Source: Flavobacterium sp. 90
GTDB taxonomy: Bacteria; Bacteroidota; Bacteroidia; Flavobacteriales; Flavobacteriaceae
Assembly (NCBI RefSeq): GCF_004339525.1
Contig: NZ_SMGE01000001.1
Location: forward strand, 5,208,001 to 5,272,000
Direction: 5' to 3'
Length of the DNA stretch: 64,000 bases
Within the stretch, counting starts at the first letter, position 1; each line of letters starts with the position of its first letter. Positions 35,527 to 44,169 of this stretch are shown here, piece after piece. The translations under genes and the position numbers were made by a program. Below the pieces are notes generated by a model, which had not been told where the DNA came from, searched no databases, and worked only from the letters and a program-made list of their open reading frames with translations.

Positions 35527-36600
35527 TTATGTCTTTTTGGTATTGGCAGATAAAATTTTACCTATTTCTGTTGGAGAAAGATTAATTCCTATAATAATAC
35601 CTTTTTCATCAATAAGATAGTTGTATGGAATGTTTTCTATTCCTAGACTGCTTTCGATTTTTTGATCCTGATCTAGTAGATTTATCCAATCTAACTTATC
35701 TTTTTCTATAGCAGCATTCCACTGTTTACTATTTTTATCTCTGGAAATTCCAATTATTTCAAAATTAGTACCCGAATATTGCTGTTTTAAAGCAATAAGT
35801 TCAGGACTTTTTTTTCTGCAGGGGGCACACCATGAAGCCCAAAAATCAATAAGAATAATTTTTCCATTAAATTTATTTAAATGAACCAGAGCACCATTTT
35901 GGTCTGGTAATTCAAAATCTAAGAAAGGTTTTCCAACGGCATAAGTACCTAATCTGTCAATTCCTTTTTTAAAGAATCTGAGGTCTTGATCCGTTTGTTT
36001 AGTAATATCTAAAATGGAATAAAGTGTATTTAATTCTTTTTTGCTAAGTATAGGATTTACCATCGCCAATTCAGCTAATATTGCCCCGCTAAAAGGATGA
36101 CTGCGATGTTTTTTTAAAAAGACGGTTAATTTAGAATATAGTAGCTTATTAAATTCTTTTTTTCCTGCATTCTGTTGATAAAAATTTAAATATTCTTGCT
36201 GTATTTGCGAAGAATGAGATCCTTTAATTCCGTCAATATGCATGGTTTCCACAGATTTCCCATCTTTATTAACCTTATTTGCACTAATCTGAATGTCAAT
36301 AGTATTATTCTCCAAATAAAATTGAGGAGCATTCTCTGCAGATTTTATATAAACCTGAGCACTTACTGTATCACTAACTATACCCTTAAATTCAAAATTA
36401 TTATTGGCAATCGTTACGCTGTCCTCAACATTATTATAATATAAGTACGCAAAGCTATCGGTAATATCGCCTTTTATAGTACCATGAATTTTATACATGC
36501 TCACATTGTTTTTTGAAATGTTTTGGCTGTAGAGACATGTAGTTGCAAAAATAAAAATAGATAATGCCCACTTTGCGACTTTGATCTTGGATTTAATCAT
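35527..36600 (-). CDS. TlpA-family exported thiol-disulfide oxidoreductase
   Basis: A 357-residue exported redox protein. A signal peptide ends near residue 25. An N-terminal DUF4369-like region (KIHGTIKGDITDSFAYLYY, about 36-130) precedes a helical linker. The thioredoxin-fold AhpC/TSA-TlpA domain (about 225-357) has the motif WCAPC with C258 and C261. It would reduce or isomerise disulfides in the periplasm. The nearby cysteine-containing exported enzymes are possible clients. It is followed by nothing on its own strand. Confidence 0.9.
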   Translation of the reverse strand: MIKSKIKVAKWALSIFIFATTCLYSQNISKNNVSMYKIHGTIKGDITDSFAYLYYNNVEDSVTIANNNFEFKGIVSDTVSAQVYIKSAENAPQFYLENNTIDIQISANKVNKDGKSVETMHIDGIKGSHSSQIQQEYLNFYQQNAGKKEFNKLLYSKLTVFLKKHRSHPFSGAILAELAMVNPILSKKELNTLYSILDITKQTDQDLRFFKKGIDRLGTYAVGKPFLDFELPDQNGALVHLNKFNGKIILIDFWASWCAPCRKKSPELIALKQQYSGTNFEIIGISRDKNSKQWNAAIEKDKLDWINLLDQDQKIESSLGIENIPYNYLIDEKGIIIGINLSPTEIGKILSANTKKT

Positions 36601-36700
36601 TTGTTTTTGAATTTTATGAAACGTTGAAATAAGAATGGTATTGATTTAAACTGTGTTTTTGACCTATAATTGTAGTCAAATGTGAATGATAATGATAATT

Positions 36701-37576
36701 TTACATAGTCATTGGTACTTCCATCAGAAGTATTTCAGAAGCATCCAACTGAGAAATTACTTCAAGAGAAGCTAGGTCCCAAATTCCCATTCCATCCTTT
36801 TCGTTAAGTAAAGTACCATTTACCAAAAAACTTCCTTTTATAATAAATGCATAGATACCATTACCTTTCTTTTTGATCTGGTATGTACTTGTAAATTTGT
36901 TATCGAAAATTGCCAGGTGAAACCAGGCATCCTGATAGATCCATACACCCTCATCTGTAGCATCAGGAGATAAAATTTGTTGAAACTTATTATGGCGGTC
37001 TTGTGGCTTTAAAGTAATCTGGTCGTATCTCGGAATTACACTTTTTCTATTAGGATAAAGCCATATTTGAAGAAATTTAACTGGTTTGTCCTGGTTGTTG
37101 TTAAATTCACTGTGGTAAATTCCGGTTCCTGCACTCATAACCTGAATATCCGCTTTTTTGATGATAGCCACATTATTCATACTATCCTTATGTTCAAGAT
37201 CACCTTCCAGAGGAATAGATATGATTTCCATATTATCATGAGGATGAGTGCCAAATCCTTTTGATGGGTTTACAACATCATCATTGAGTACTCTCAGGAC
37301 GCCAAAGTGCATTCTGTCCGGATTGTAATAAGAAGCAAAGCTAAAAGTCTGATGCGTATCAAGCCATCCATGATTAGAATGCCCTCTTGATTCGGCCTTG
37401 TGTAAGACGCTATTTTCTGTTACTGGAGTGTCTAGATTGGGCAGGTGATTAAAACCTACAGGGTCGAGTGGTTTTATTTCGTCAATATCATTTTTCATGA
37501 TATTTGCAACTGCTGCTGAGGCAACAAACATTCCTGTTCCTAAAAGTCCTTTTTTGATAAAATCTTTCCTGTCCAT
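36701..37576 (-). CDS. Pirin-family protein with export signal
   Basis: A 291-residue bicupin of the pirin/quercetinase-like family. Metal ligands are visible in FGTHPHDNMEIIS and GTGIYHSEFN. Most pirins are cytosolic; this one begins DRKDFIKKGLLGTGMFVASA, a twin-arginine-like signal with RK in place of RR. Some pirins open flavonol rings as dioxygenases, which fits the aromatic theme of the region, but this activity is not shown. The Crp/Fnr regulator gene lies 80 bp upstream on the same strand. Confidence 0.88.
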   Translation of the reverse strand: MDRKDFIKKGLLGTGMFVASAAVANIMKNDIDEIKPLDPVGFNHLPNLDTPVTENSVLHKAESRGHSNHGWLDTHQTFSFASYYNPDRMHFGVLRVLNDDVVNPSKGFGTHPHDNMEIISIPLEGDLEHKDSMNNVAIIKKADIQVMSAGTGIYHSEFNNNQDKPVKFLQIWLYPNRKSVIPRYDQITLKPQDRHNKFQQILSPDATDEGVWIYQDAWFHLAIFDNKFTSTYQIKKKGNGIYAFIIKGSFLVNGTLLNEKDGMGIWDLASLEVISQLDASEILLMEVPMTM

Positions 37577-37656
37577 TGTTTTTGAGTGTTTGGGTTCACC
37601 GCAAATTTCTATTATAAATGAAACCTGCGCATTGAACTAGGACAAGATTTATGTAA

Positions 37657-38238
37657 TTAGGATTTAAGTTTTCTGGTTCTAATTTTTGATAAAAATTCTG
37701 GCGAAATACCCAAATAAGAAGCAATATAATGTTGTGGCACTCGCAATGGTATAGTTGGATATACCTGCAGAAATTCATCATATTTTTGTTCTGCCGTGCA
37801 AGTGATATTGTGAAGAAGACGATTTTGAGTAACGGCTAAATGACGCTGAACCAAAATTCTGAAAGCTCTCTCAAACCTTGGCGCGCGCTCAAAAAGCTGC
37901 TCTTTGGTTTCTGGGGTAAAGATCAAAAGTTCAGAGTTCTCAATAGTTTCTATAAAAACATGGCTGGCATCTTTTTCGTAAATGCTAAATGAAATATCGC
38001 TGATCCATGAATTTTCGACTGCAAATTGCAAGATTACTTCGAATCCGTTTTCATCTATATAATATTTTCGGATACATCCACGAACCACAAATGCCTCAAA
38101 ACTGCATTTTTCACCTTTTTGAAGCATAATGGTTTTCTTTTTTATTTCTTTGAAATACAATAAAGAATCAAATATATCAAGCTCCTCCTGTGTGAAGTTC
38201 ACATATCTTGAAATGGCGGTATTAATTTGGGTAAACAT
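37657..38238 (-). CDS. Crp/Fnr-family transcriptional regulator
   Basis: A 193-residue regulator with an N-terminal cyclic-nucleotide-binding-like barrel (about 20-120) and a C-terminal helix-turn-helix (HYIASYLGISPEFLSKIRTR). No cysteine cluster for an iron-sulfur centre is present. It reads into the pirin gene and probably controls it. Bacteroidota proteins of this kind usually do not bind cAMP in the classical way. Confidence 0.9.
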   Translation of the reverse strand: MFTQINTAISRYVNFTQEELDIFDSLLYFKEIKKKTIMLQKGEKCSFEAFVVRGCIRKYYIDENGFEVILQFAVENSWISDISFSIYEKDASHVFIETIENSELLIFTPETKEQLFERAPRFERAFRILVQRHLAVTQNRLLHNITCTAEQKYDEFLQVYPTIPLRVPQHYIASYLGISPEFLSKIRTRKLKS

Positions 38239-38336
38239 TATTCCAATTTATTTTTAATTAAAATTAAAATAAAGTTTTTTAAGTTTTATTCTAATAAAGA
38301 TGTTGAGTTCGTTTATGGCGGACATTTCTACGACAA

Positions 38337-39275
38337 TTAATTTGATAAACTTTTTTTGCGGTAATCTAAAGGAGTAACACCGGTATGTTTTTTAAAGAAA
38401 ATACTAAAATAGGAAGTGTAGCTGAATCCTAACATATATCCAATTTCTTTCATAGTAAATTGAGAATCCTGAATTAAAATCTTTGCTACAAAAAGCGTTT
38501 TTTCGGAGATTAACTGACCAGCCGTTTTTCCAGTCTTCTCTTTAATAATAGTTGACAGATAGTTTTCGTGAAGTTGCTGCATCTCGGCATAATCCTTAAT
38601 ATGCAGAATTTGTTTAACTTTACCTTTTAGCAGTTGATCATAATGATACTCCAAATTTTGTGTAAAATCGTTCAAAATATCTGAATTTCGAGATTCTACA
38701 TTATGCACACTGTATCCTGCCCAGAATTCCTGTTTTATTTTAAGTAAAATTCTGGTAAGCAAATTGGCACATAATTTCTTTTTAAGAGGTGAATCTTTTT
38801 TTAATTCCTGATAAATTAATAAAATAATAGTTTTTAGCTCTTGCTGAAATTCTGCGGAGGTATGTAGCGGCAAATGTCTTTCGAACAACAAAAAAGGAAA
38901 CGTTTTATAAATAGAAATTCCGGCATATTTTTTAATAAAATCTTCTGAAAATAACAATCCATAGGTTTCGGTCACTTCTTCCCATTTTAATTCCTGTAGA
39001 TCTCCTGGTTTGTTCATAAACAACATATTGGGCTTAATATCTACAGTTAAATCTTCGTATCTCATCGAGCCATAAGAATCAATAACAATTCCAATTACAA
39101 AAAAAGTGGAACGATGCAATGTATATGTCCATGGAAGCCTTTCTTTTGGATGTAATATTTTTGAAATTATTAATGAGAAATCTTCGTCACCCACGTGTCC
39201 CTCAGAGAAATTGCTCCCCATGACTTTTACGGTATCGTAAAAATCGGGCATTTCTTTTTTATCTATTTTACTCAT
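38337..39275 (-). CDS. AraC-family transcriptional regulator, type A
   Basis: A 312-residue AraC regulator, the closest relative in the window of the protein at 19485. Shared blocks include YAGISIYKTFPFLLFER, LHENYLS, and the helix-turn-helix IGYMLGFSYTSYFSIFFKKH. It lies 24 bp downstream of a type-B AraC gene, copying the A-after-B arrangement of the left cluster. N-terminal residues differ more than the rest, consistent with changed effector specificity. Confidence 0.9.
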   Translation of the reverse strand: MSKIDKKEMPDFYDTVKVMGSNFSEGHVGDEDFSLIISKILHPKERLPWTYTLHRSTFFVIGIVIDSYGSMRYEDLTVDIKPNMLFMNKPGDLQELKWEEVTETYGLLFSEDFIKKYAGISIYKTFPFLLFERHLPLHTSAEFQQELKTIILLIYQELKKDSPLKKKLCANLLTRILLKIKQEFWAGYSVHNVESRNSDILNDFTQNLEYHYDQLLKGKVKQILHIKDYAEMQQLHENYLSTIIKEKTGKTAGQLISEKTLFVAKILIQDSQFTMKEIGYMLGFSYTSYFSIFFKKHTGVTPLDYRKKSLSN

Positions 39276-39299
39276 CTTTTTTTACTTTAAGAAGAAACA

Positions 39300-40232
39300 T
39301 TAATCAGGAAATGAGTTTTGAAATTGTTTCCTGTAAACTCCTGGAGCACATAGTGTTTGGGTCTTGAAAAAGCTGTAAAAATAATTCAAATCACTAAAAC
39401 CAAAAAGAAAAGCGATATCTTTCATCGGTTTTTCGGAATATTTTAGCAGATACTTAATTTCATCTATTAGTTTTTCGTTTATCCATTCATTTACTGTTTT
39501 TTTAGTCCCGTTCGTTATGATTTTGCATAAATAATTTTCATCTAGATTTTGTATTTGTGCATGTTCTTTAATACGCATCAGGACGGAACAGTTACCATTA
39601 ATCAATTCGTTAAAATTATTTTCCATATTTTGGCGAAAATCAATTATGATCTTATTGTTTTTTTCATTATTTTTTTTTGATATTATTTCATTTTCCTGTT
39701 CTAATTGTACTAAAAATAAAAGATTAAGTGCCATGTTTGCCATAAGCTCTTCTTTATAACATGCATCTGAAGTGGCTGCTTCATATATTTCAAGGCAAGT
39801 TTGTTCAAAATAGTTCATTGTATCTTTAGGCAGACAGCAGCAATAACCATTTTTAGCATCAAAGTCCAATATATTATTAATGCCGCCTGGAAAGTATTTT
39901 AAAATGAAAGATTTTTGGAATGTTATATTGTAAACTTTTTCCATATCTGTCCAATCAATTTTAAAGAAGGAATCGGGACAGGTTACTACCACATGATTGG
40001 GACGTAATTCAAACTTATTATCGCCTACAGTAAAACTGCCATTTGCCTTAATGACAATAGTAAAACTATAATAATCAGATCTAAAAGTTGGCGAATGGAA
40101 AGGAAATTTCAGATCCCATTCATGAACTTTTACGATCGAAAACTCATCATTGTCTATATAATCATGAAAAGTAAGATTTAAAAAATCAATCTGGTCTTTG
40201 TATTTGCTAATAGTGGTTAGTTGTGGTATCAT
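39300..40232 (-). CDS. AraC-family transcriptional regulator, type B
   Basis: A 310-residue AraC regulator related to those at 18495 and 20486 (for example PTFRSDYYSFTIVIKANGSF and IAFLFGFSDLNYFYSFFKTQ). It has an N-terminal cupin-like domain and two C-terminal helix-turn-helix units. Its promoter carries the island element with a perfect -7 box at the 53-bp spacing. The gene for a type-A AraC follows after 24 bp. Confidence 0.9.
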   Translation of the reverse strand: MIPQLTTISKYKDQIDFLNLTFHDYIDNDEFSIVKVHEWDLKFPFHSPTFRSDYYSFTIVIKANGSFTVGDNKFELRPNHVVVTCPDSFFKIDWTDMEKVYNITFQKSFILKYFPGGINNILDFDAKNGYCCCLPKDTMNYFEQTCLEIYEAATSDACYKEELMANMALNLLFLVQLEQENEIISKKNNEKNNKIIIDFRQNMENNFNELINGNCSVLMRIKEHAQIQNLDENYLCKIITNGTKKTVNEWINEKLIDEIKYLLKYSEKPMKDIAFLFGFSDLNYFYSFFKTQTLCAPGVYRKQFQNSFPD

Positions 40233-40291
40233 GGTTTGGTAAAATAAAGTTGGACAATTTTTTGAATGAGGAATTGGGAACTTTTATTTTT

Positions 40292-40361
40292 CAAAGATAT
40301 GTGATAAGAAAATTTGAATGATACTCTTATTTTGGCAATTACTTATAAAATTTAAAGATTT
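40292..40361 (-). promoter_or_regulatory. Island regulatory element and promoter of the AraC pair at 38337-40232
   Basis: On the minus strand AAATCTTTAAATTTTATAAG begins the element and the -7 box TATCTTTG (40292-40299) lies exactly 53 bp after the core start at 40352. The middle part is less conserved (GTAATTGCC where others have TTTTTAGTA). The upstream end touches the stop codon of the AraC gene at 40361. Confidence 0.65.
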
Positions 40362-41281
40362 TAACTTTTATGTAAACTTTTCCTGTAGAAAGCAGGTGTG
40401 AGTGTAGTTTGGCTTTTAAAGTAGAAGTTAAAATAACGACTGTTGGTAAATTGAAATAGGTCGGCAATTTCGGTTATTGGCATAGATGTTTCGGTTAATA
40501 ACAATTTAACTTCAAGTAGAAGTCTGCTATTTATCCATGTAGTTGGGGTTCTTCCTGTTTTAGTTTTTATTACTCTGGAAAAGTAATCTTCATTTAAAAA
40601 TTGTAAGTCTGCAAAATCTTTGGTTTTTAATTGTTTTGGTTTTTTTCCTTGTACTATTTCATTAAAGTAATTTCCCAAATCTTTATAAAAGGTATTTACT
40701 GTTGAATTACTATTATCAGTAAAAGGATGCAATGGATTCTGAAAAAGTTCTTTAATCTTAATAAGCAGAAATTCAACCATATTACCAATTAGTAACATTT
40801 TTTGCTCAGGATTACGTTGAATTTCTCTTTTAATTTGGTTTGTATTATACGTTATTGCGTCGTAGTTTTCTGGATCTGCTTTTGTATAAATTAATGACTC
40901 AGAAAGCAAAAAAGGAAATTCTTTATATATATCCGAAAAGCAATGGCTGGCAAGAAATTTTTCAGTAAAAGAGATAAAATGGGCTTCAGTTAAATGATCA
41001 AATTTATAATTACGATAATGTCCTGGACAAGTTAGAAAAATACCGGATGCTTCTAATTTTATTATCTTATCATTAAAAAGGTGTGTTGCACTACCTTTAT
41101 TAATTATCAAAATGGTAAAGAAATTGGCTTTATAATTATCAGGAACAGTAAGTAATTTATTTTTGTTCCATTTGTCAATTTCCTGAATCATAAAATCATT
41201 GCTTATTAATTCCGTTGAGGGCAGTCCAAACCAATCGCTAATCTCTTTTGGCGTTTTAAATATGGGGATTTCCTTTTTCAT
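40361..41281 (-). CDS. AraC-family transcriptional regulator, type C
   Basis: A 306-residue AraC regulator with the usual sensing and double helix-turn-helix parts (LQFLNEDYFSRVIKTKTGR; IADLFQFTNSRYFNFYFKSQ). It is more distant from the other five proteins. It is divergent from the RidA-like gene (41732). A short sequence like its 3' end also lies beside the left AraC cluster (21590-21600), so a type-C copy may once have existed there. Confidence 0.9.
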   Translation of the reverse strand: MKKEIPIFKTPKEISDWFGLPSTELISNDFMIQEIDKWNKNKLLTVPDNYKANFFTILIINKGSATHLFNDKIIKLEASGIFLTCPGHYRNYKFDHLTEAHFISFTEKFLASHCFSDIYKEFPFLLSESLIYTKADPENYDAITYNTNQIKREIQRNPEQKMLLIGNMVEFLLIKIKELFQNPLHPFTDNSNSTVNTFYKDLGNYFNEIVQGKKPKQLKTKDFADLQFLNEDYFSRVIKTKTGRTPTTWINSRLLLEVKLLLTETSMPITEIADLFQFTNSRYFNFYFKSQTTLTPAFYRKSLHKS

Positions 41282-41489
41282 TTAGTCTTTTTATATTAAA
41301 CTTCTTAAAAGCAGATAAAAATAGCACTGTATCTATTTTAACAAGTTGATTTTTTATGCAAGATGTGTTTATCACAGCTTGTTAATTGTTATTGCTTTTT
41401 TATATAAAATATTACATTTCAGTTTCTTACACAGTGCATATTTACTAAAGAAAAATAAGGATTACTAATCTAAAGCGAAAAAAATAATT

Positions 41490-41559
41490 AAATCTTAGTT
41501 TATTATAATCATTAGTAAATTATTCACAGAGAATGAAATTTTCATTCGGTATAATTTTG
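41490..41559 (+). promoter_or_regulatory. Island regulatory element and promoter before the RidA-like gene
   Basis: AAATCTTAGTTTATTATAAT then CATTAGTAAATTATTCACAG. The -7 box TAATTTTG (41552-41559) lies exactly 53 bp after the core start at 41499. It closely matches the copy at 28600-28668, and both have TTCAACAAGTAAA just after the -7 box. The leader would be about 170 nt. I see nothing else in 41282-41489. Confidence 0.75.
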
Positions 41560-41731
41560 CTTCAACAAGTAAACAAGCTCATTTTTAATCTACTGTTATA
41601 TGCTGATTCATAAGAAAAAAATCTGAGGTCTAAAATAGCCACGTATTAGTAATATTCTTTATTTGTGTTAATTGAAAATAAAAAAGGGAAAGCTGAAACC
41701 CTATTAAAGTAGGCGCAATAAAATTATCGTT

Positions 41732-42250
41732 ATGAAAACCGTATTAAAAAAATTAAGATTAATGTCAATAGGTATTACATTGGCATTTACAATTCAAAGT
41801 TGTGGTCAAAAGGAAAAGGAATTCGAAGATCAAACTAAAGATAAAGCAGTTATTGTAAATGAGAGACCGGAATATTTTTTACTTCGTCCGGAAGTTGAAA
41901 AGGCTTATGGTTATTCGCATGCAGTAAAAATAGGCAATACAATTAAAATTTCTGGAGCTGTGAGTTTTGACGATAAAGGGAAGCCTACAGCAAAAGGTGA
42001 TTTGGAGCAACAAATGAAAAATAGCTATGCCGATTTGGATAAAATATTAAAGCACTACGGTTGCACATTTGATGATGTAGTGATGGAAAATATCTTCACA
42101 ACCAACATGCCATTATTTCTTGAAGTCTCAGGATATAGAAAAGAAATCTACAAGAAAAATTTCCCAACTGGGTCTTGGCTTGGAGTAAAAGAACTGGCAT
42201 TTCCCGAATTAATGATAGAAATAGAATTGGAAGTTTATAAGGCACAATAA
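41732..42250 (+). CDS. RidA/YjgF-family lipoprotein
   Basis: A 172-residue RidA-type protein with an N-terminal lipobox-like TIQSC (Cys24). Classical RidA enzymes deaminate reactive enamines/imines in the cytosol. Here the motif that normally reads FPARS, with the catalytic Arg, is FPTGS, so that Arg is missing. The trimer core (ALDQQ-type, here GDLEQQMKNSYADLDKILKHYG) and the C-terminal IEIELEVYK are kept. It is therefore exported and probably does a different reaction. It lies behind the 41490 promoter. Confidence 0.85.
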   Translation: MKTVLKKLRLMSIGITLAFTIQSCGQKEKEFEDQTKDKAVIVNERPEYFLLRPEVEKAYGYSHAVKIGNTIKISGAVSFDDKGKPTAKGDLEQQMKNSYADLDKILKHYGCTFDDVVMENIFTTNMPLFLEVSGYRKEIYKKNFPTGSWLGVKELAFPELMIEIELEVYKAQ

Positions 42251-42340
42251 TTTTCAGAGGTTATTTTGAATTAGAAGAATACCGTTTAGTTATTTCCTGC
42301 TTTACTTATTTTTCATTTCCAGAGTTAAGAACTGTAATCC

Positions 42341-42411
42341 AATATCTTTATTTTTTATAATTTTTAGTAAGTATATAACAGAAATGCAATTGGAACCAAT
42401 GCCTAATTTTT
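42341..42411 (+). promoter_or_regulatory. Island regulatory element and promoter before the hydrolase at 42507
   Basis: AATATCTTTATTTTTTATAA then TTTTTAGTAAGTATATAACA. The -7-like box TAATTTTT (42404-42411) lies exactly 53 bp after the core start at 42351. The copy at 34012-34083 matches it through this box. Confidence 0.7.
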
Positions 42412-42506
42412 TGATATATAAATGCTTAAAGTTTATAAACGTTTCAGAAATCCACTAAGAGAATCGGGAAATAAAATGATTTCATGTATTATTAAATTTA
42501 AATGTT

Positions 42507-43388
42507 ATGGATTTTAGGAGTAAACAGACAACGAAAATAAGTTATAAGGTTATAAGCATAGATTCGATAAAAATTGCTTATCGCGAAGCCGGAGAAACTG
42601 GAAATCCTATTTTATTATTACTTCATGGATTTCCTTCCTCTTCGCATATGTTTCGAAATGTGATCTCTAAATTAGCAGAACATTTTCATGTAATTGCCCC
42701 AGATCTTCCCGCATTTGGTTTCAGTGATGTTCCTAGTTTGGAAACTTTTAGTTACACTTTCGAAAACTACGCTACTATTGTTACCCATTTCCTGGAAAAG
42801 TTAAAGATAACTAAAGCGAGTTTTTATCTTTTTGACTATGGTGCACCGATTTTAATGCGATTGCTCATCAAGCGTCCGGAAATGATAGAGATGCTTATTT
42901 TTCAAAATGGGAATATTTATACTGAAGGGGTTGGTGATGTGTTAAAAGAAGTTAATGAATTATATAAAAAGGATGATTTTGAAAGCCATAGTAAACTAAA
43001 AAGGTTTTTTGAATTTGATTATACCAAATGGGAATACACAAATGGAGCGCAGGACATTTCAAATATAGCCGCAGAAACCTATTTTTTAGATCAGTTTTTA
43101 ATGGAACGGGAGGGAGTTAAAGAGATTCAAATAGAATTAAAGCGTGATTATAAGACCAATGTTGCGCTTTATCCGCTTTGGCAGGATTTTTTAAAAAATC
43201 TGCAACCCGTTACCTTGATTGTCTGGGGCGAGAATGATGAGGTATTTAAAAAAGAAGGAGCAGAAATGCTTAGAGAAGACCTAGACAATTCAAAGCTTTT
43301 ATTTTATCCTACAGGTCATTTTGCACTTGAAGAATTTGGACATGATATCGCAGGAGAAATAATAACATATTGGTATTTAAACTTTTAA
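42507..43388 (+). CDS. Alpha/beta hydrolase with Asp nucleophile
   Basis: A 293-residue cytosolic member of the haloalkane-dehalogenase/epoxide-hydrolase group, with HGFPSSSHMFRNV, the nucleophile D110 in LYLFDYGAPIL, WGENDEVF and GHFALEEFG. It is the third such protein in the island and is most like that at 34579. It ends 5 bp before the TSUP permease gene, so the two are probably translated together. A following GAPDH and FMN protein continue the operon. Confidence 0.9.
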   Translation: MDFRSKQTTKISYKVISIDSIKIAYREAGETGNPILLLLHGFPSSSHMFRNVISKLAEHFHVIAPDLPAFGFSDVPSLETFSYTFENYATIVTHFLEKLKITKASFYLFDYGAPILMRLLIKRPEMIEMLIFQNGNIYTEGVGDVLKEVNELYKKDDFESHSKLKRFFEFDYTKWEYTNGAQDISNIAAETYFLDQFLMEREGVKEIQIELKRDYKTNVALYPLWQDFLKNLQPVTLIVWGENDEVFKKEGAEMLREDLDNSKLLFYPTGHFALEEFGHDIAGEIITYWYLNF

Positions 43389-43393
43389 CTGTT

Positions 43394-44152
43394 ATGGACG
43401 CTTATTCTGAACTTTTCTTTTTATTTTTAATGGCCCTTATTGGAGGTGCTGCGAATGTAACTATTGGCGGAGGCTGGTTTATTATTTTTCCAAGTTTGAT
43501 TTTTAGAGGCATACAACCCGTAACAGGCACTGCAACTACAACCATAATTCTTTTATCTGGTTTTCTTGTCTCATCAAAATCCGGTAAGAAAACAAGAGAA
43601 ATTTCTAATAGACATTTCAGCTATATGGTTTTAGCCTGCACTATAGGAGGAGTTACAGGAGCCTTTTTGCTCATAGCCTTTTCACATACGGTGTTTGAAA
43701 CTGTTGCCCCTTATTTATTATTATGTTCCTGGATTCTTTTTACTTTTTTTAATCGGATACAGAGTTATTTTAGTTCGGAGTTTGCAGTCAGAAAAGAGTT
43801 TAAATACTCGCACGAAAAGCTAATTCCGATTTTTTTATTAGGTATCTATGGTGGCTATTTTGGAGCAGGTATGGGAATAATCATTTTTATCTTATACAGT
43901 TTTTACGGAATCAAAAATAATGAGACTCTGGAAAGATTAGCGCTGTTTTTAGTTGGAGCCAATAATGGAATTGCGATTCTGATTTTTATTTGTTCAGGGT
44001 TAATTTATTGGCCTTTTGCACTCGTAATGATGGCGGGTTCTATTTTGGGAGGTTACTTAGGAAATATATTCAAAGAAAAAATTAATATAACAATGGTGAA
44101 AAAAAATGCAATTGTTATTGGGGCAACAGTTACCCTTTATTTCTTATTATAA
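43394..44152 (+). CDS. TauE/SafE (TSUP) family permease
   Basis: A 252-residue integral membrane protein with about eight helices. The frame could be opened earlier by a TTG at 43370 that overlaps the hydrolase stop, but the ATG at 43394 is normal. TSUP motifs are visible as GGAANVTIGGGWFIIFPSL and YGGYFGAGMGIIIFIL. TSUP permeases move sulfite, sulfonates or other small organic anions. Its position between a hydrolase and a GAPDH suggests export of a product or byproduct. Confidence 0.87.
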   Translation: MDAYSELFFLFLMALIGGAANVTIGGGWFIIFPSLIFRGIQPVTGTATTTIILLSGFLVSSKSGKKTREISNRHFSYMVLACTIGGVTGAFLLIAFSHTVFETVAPYLLLCSWILFTFFNRIQSYFSSEFAVRKEFKYSHEKLIPIFLLGIYGGYFGAGMGIIIFILYSFYGIKNNETLERLALFLVGANNGIAILIFICSGLIYWPFALVMMAGSILGGYLGNIFKEKINITMVKKNAIVIGATVTLYFLL

Positions 44153-44169
44153 ATTAAATACACTATTAT

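Noticed and set aside
40361..41489. A further copy of the regulatory element for the type-C AraC gene (minus strand near 41440)
   Set aside because: A TTTAGTAAATATGCAC segment resembles part of it, but no -7 box lies at the required distance.
43370..43393. TTG start giving the TSUP gene a 19-bp overlap with the hydrolase
   Set aside because: An ATG at 43394 is well placed after the stop codon, and the longer N-terminus does not look like a TSUP start.
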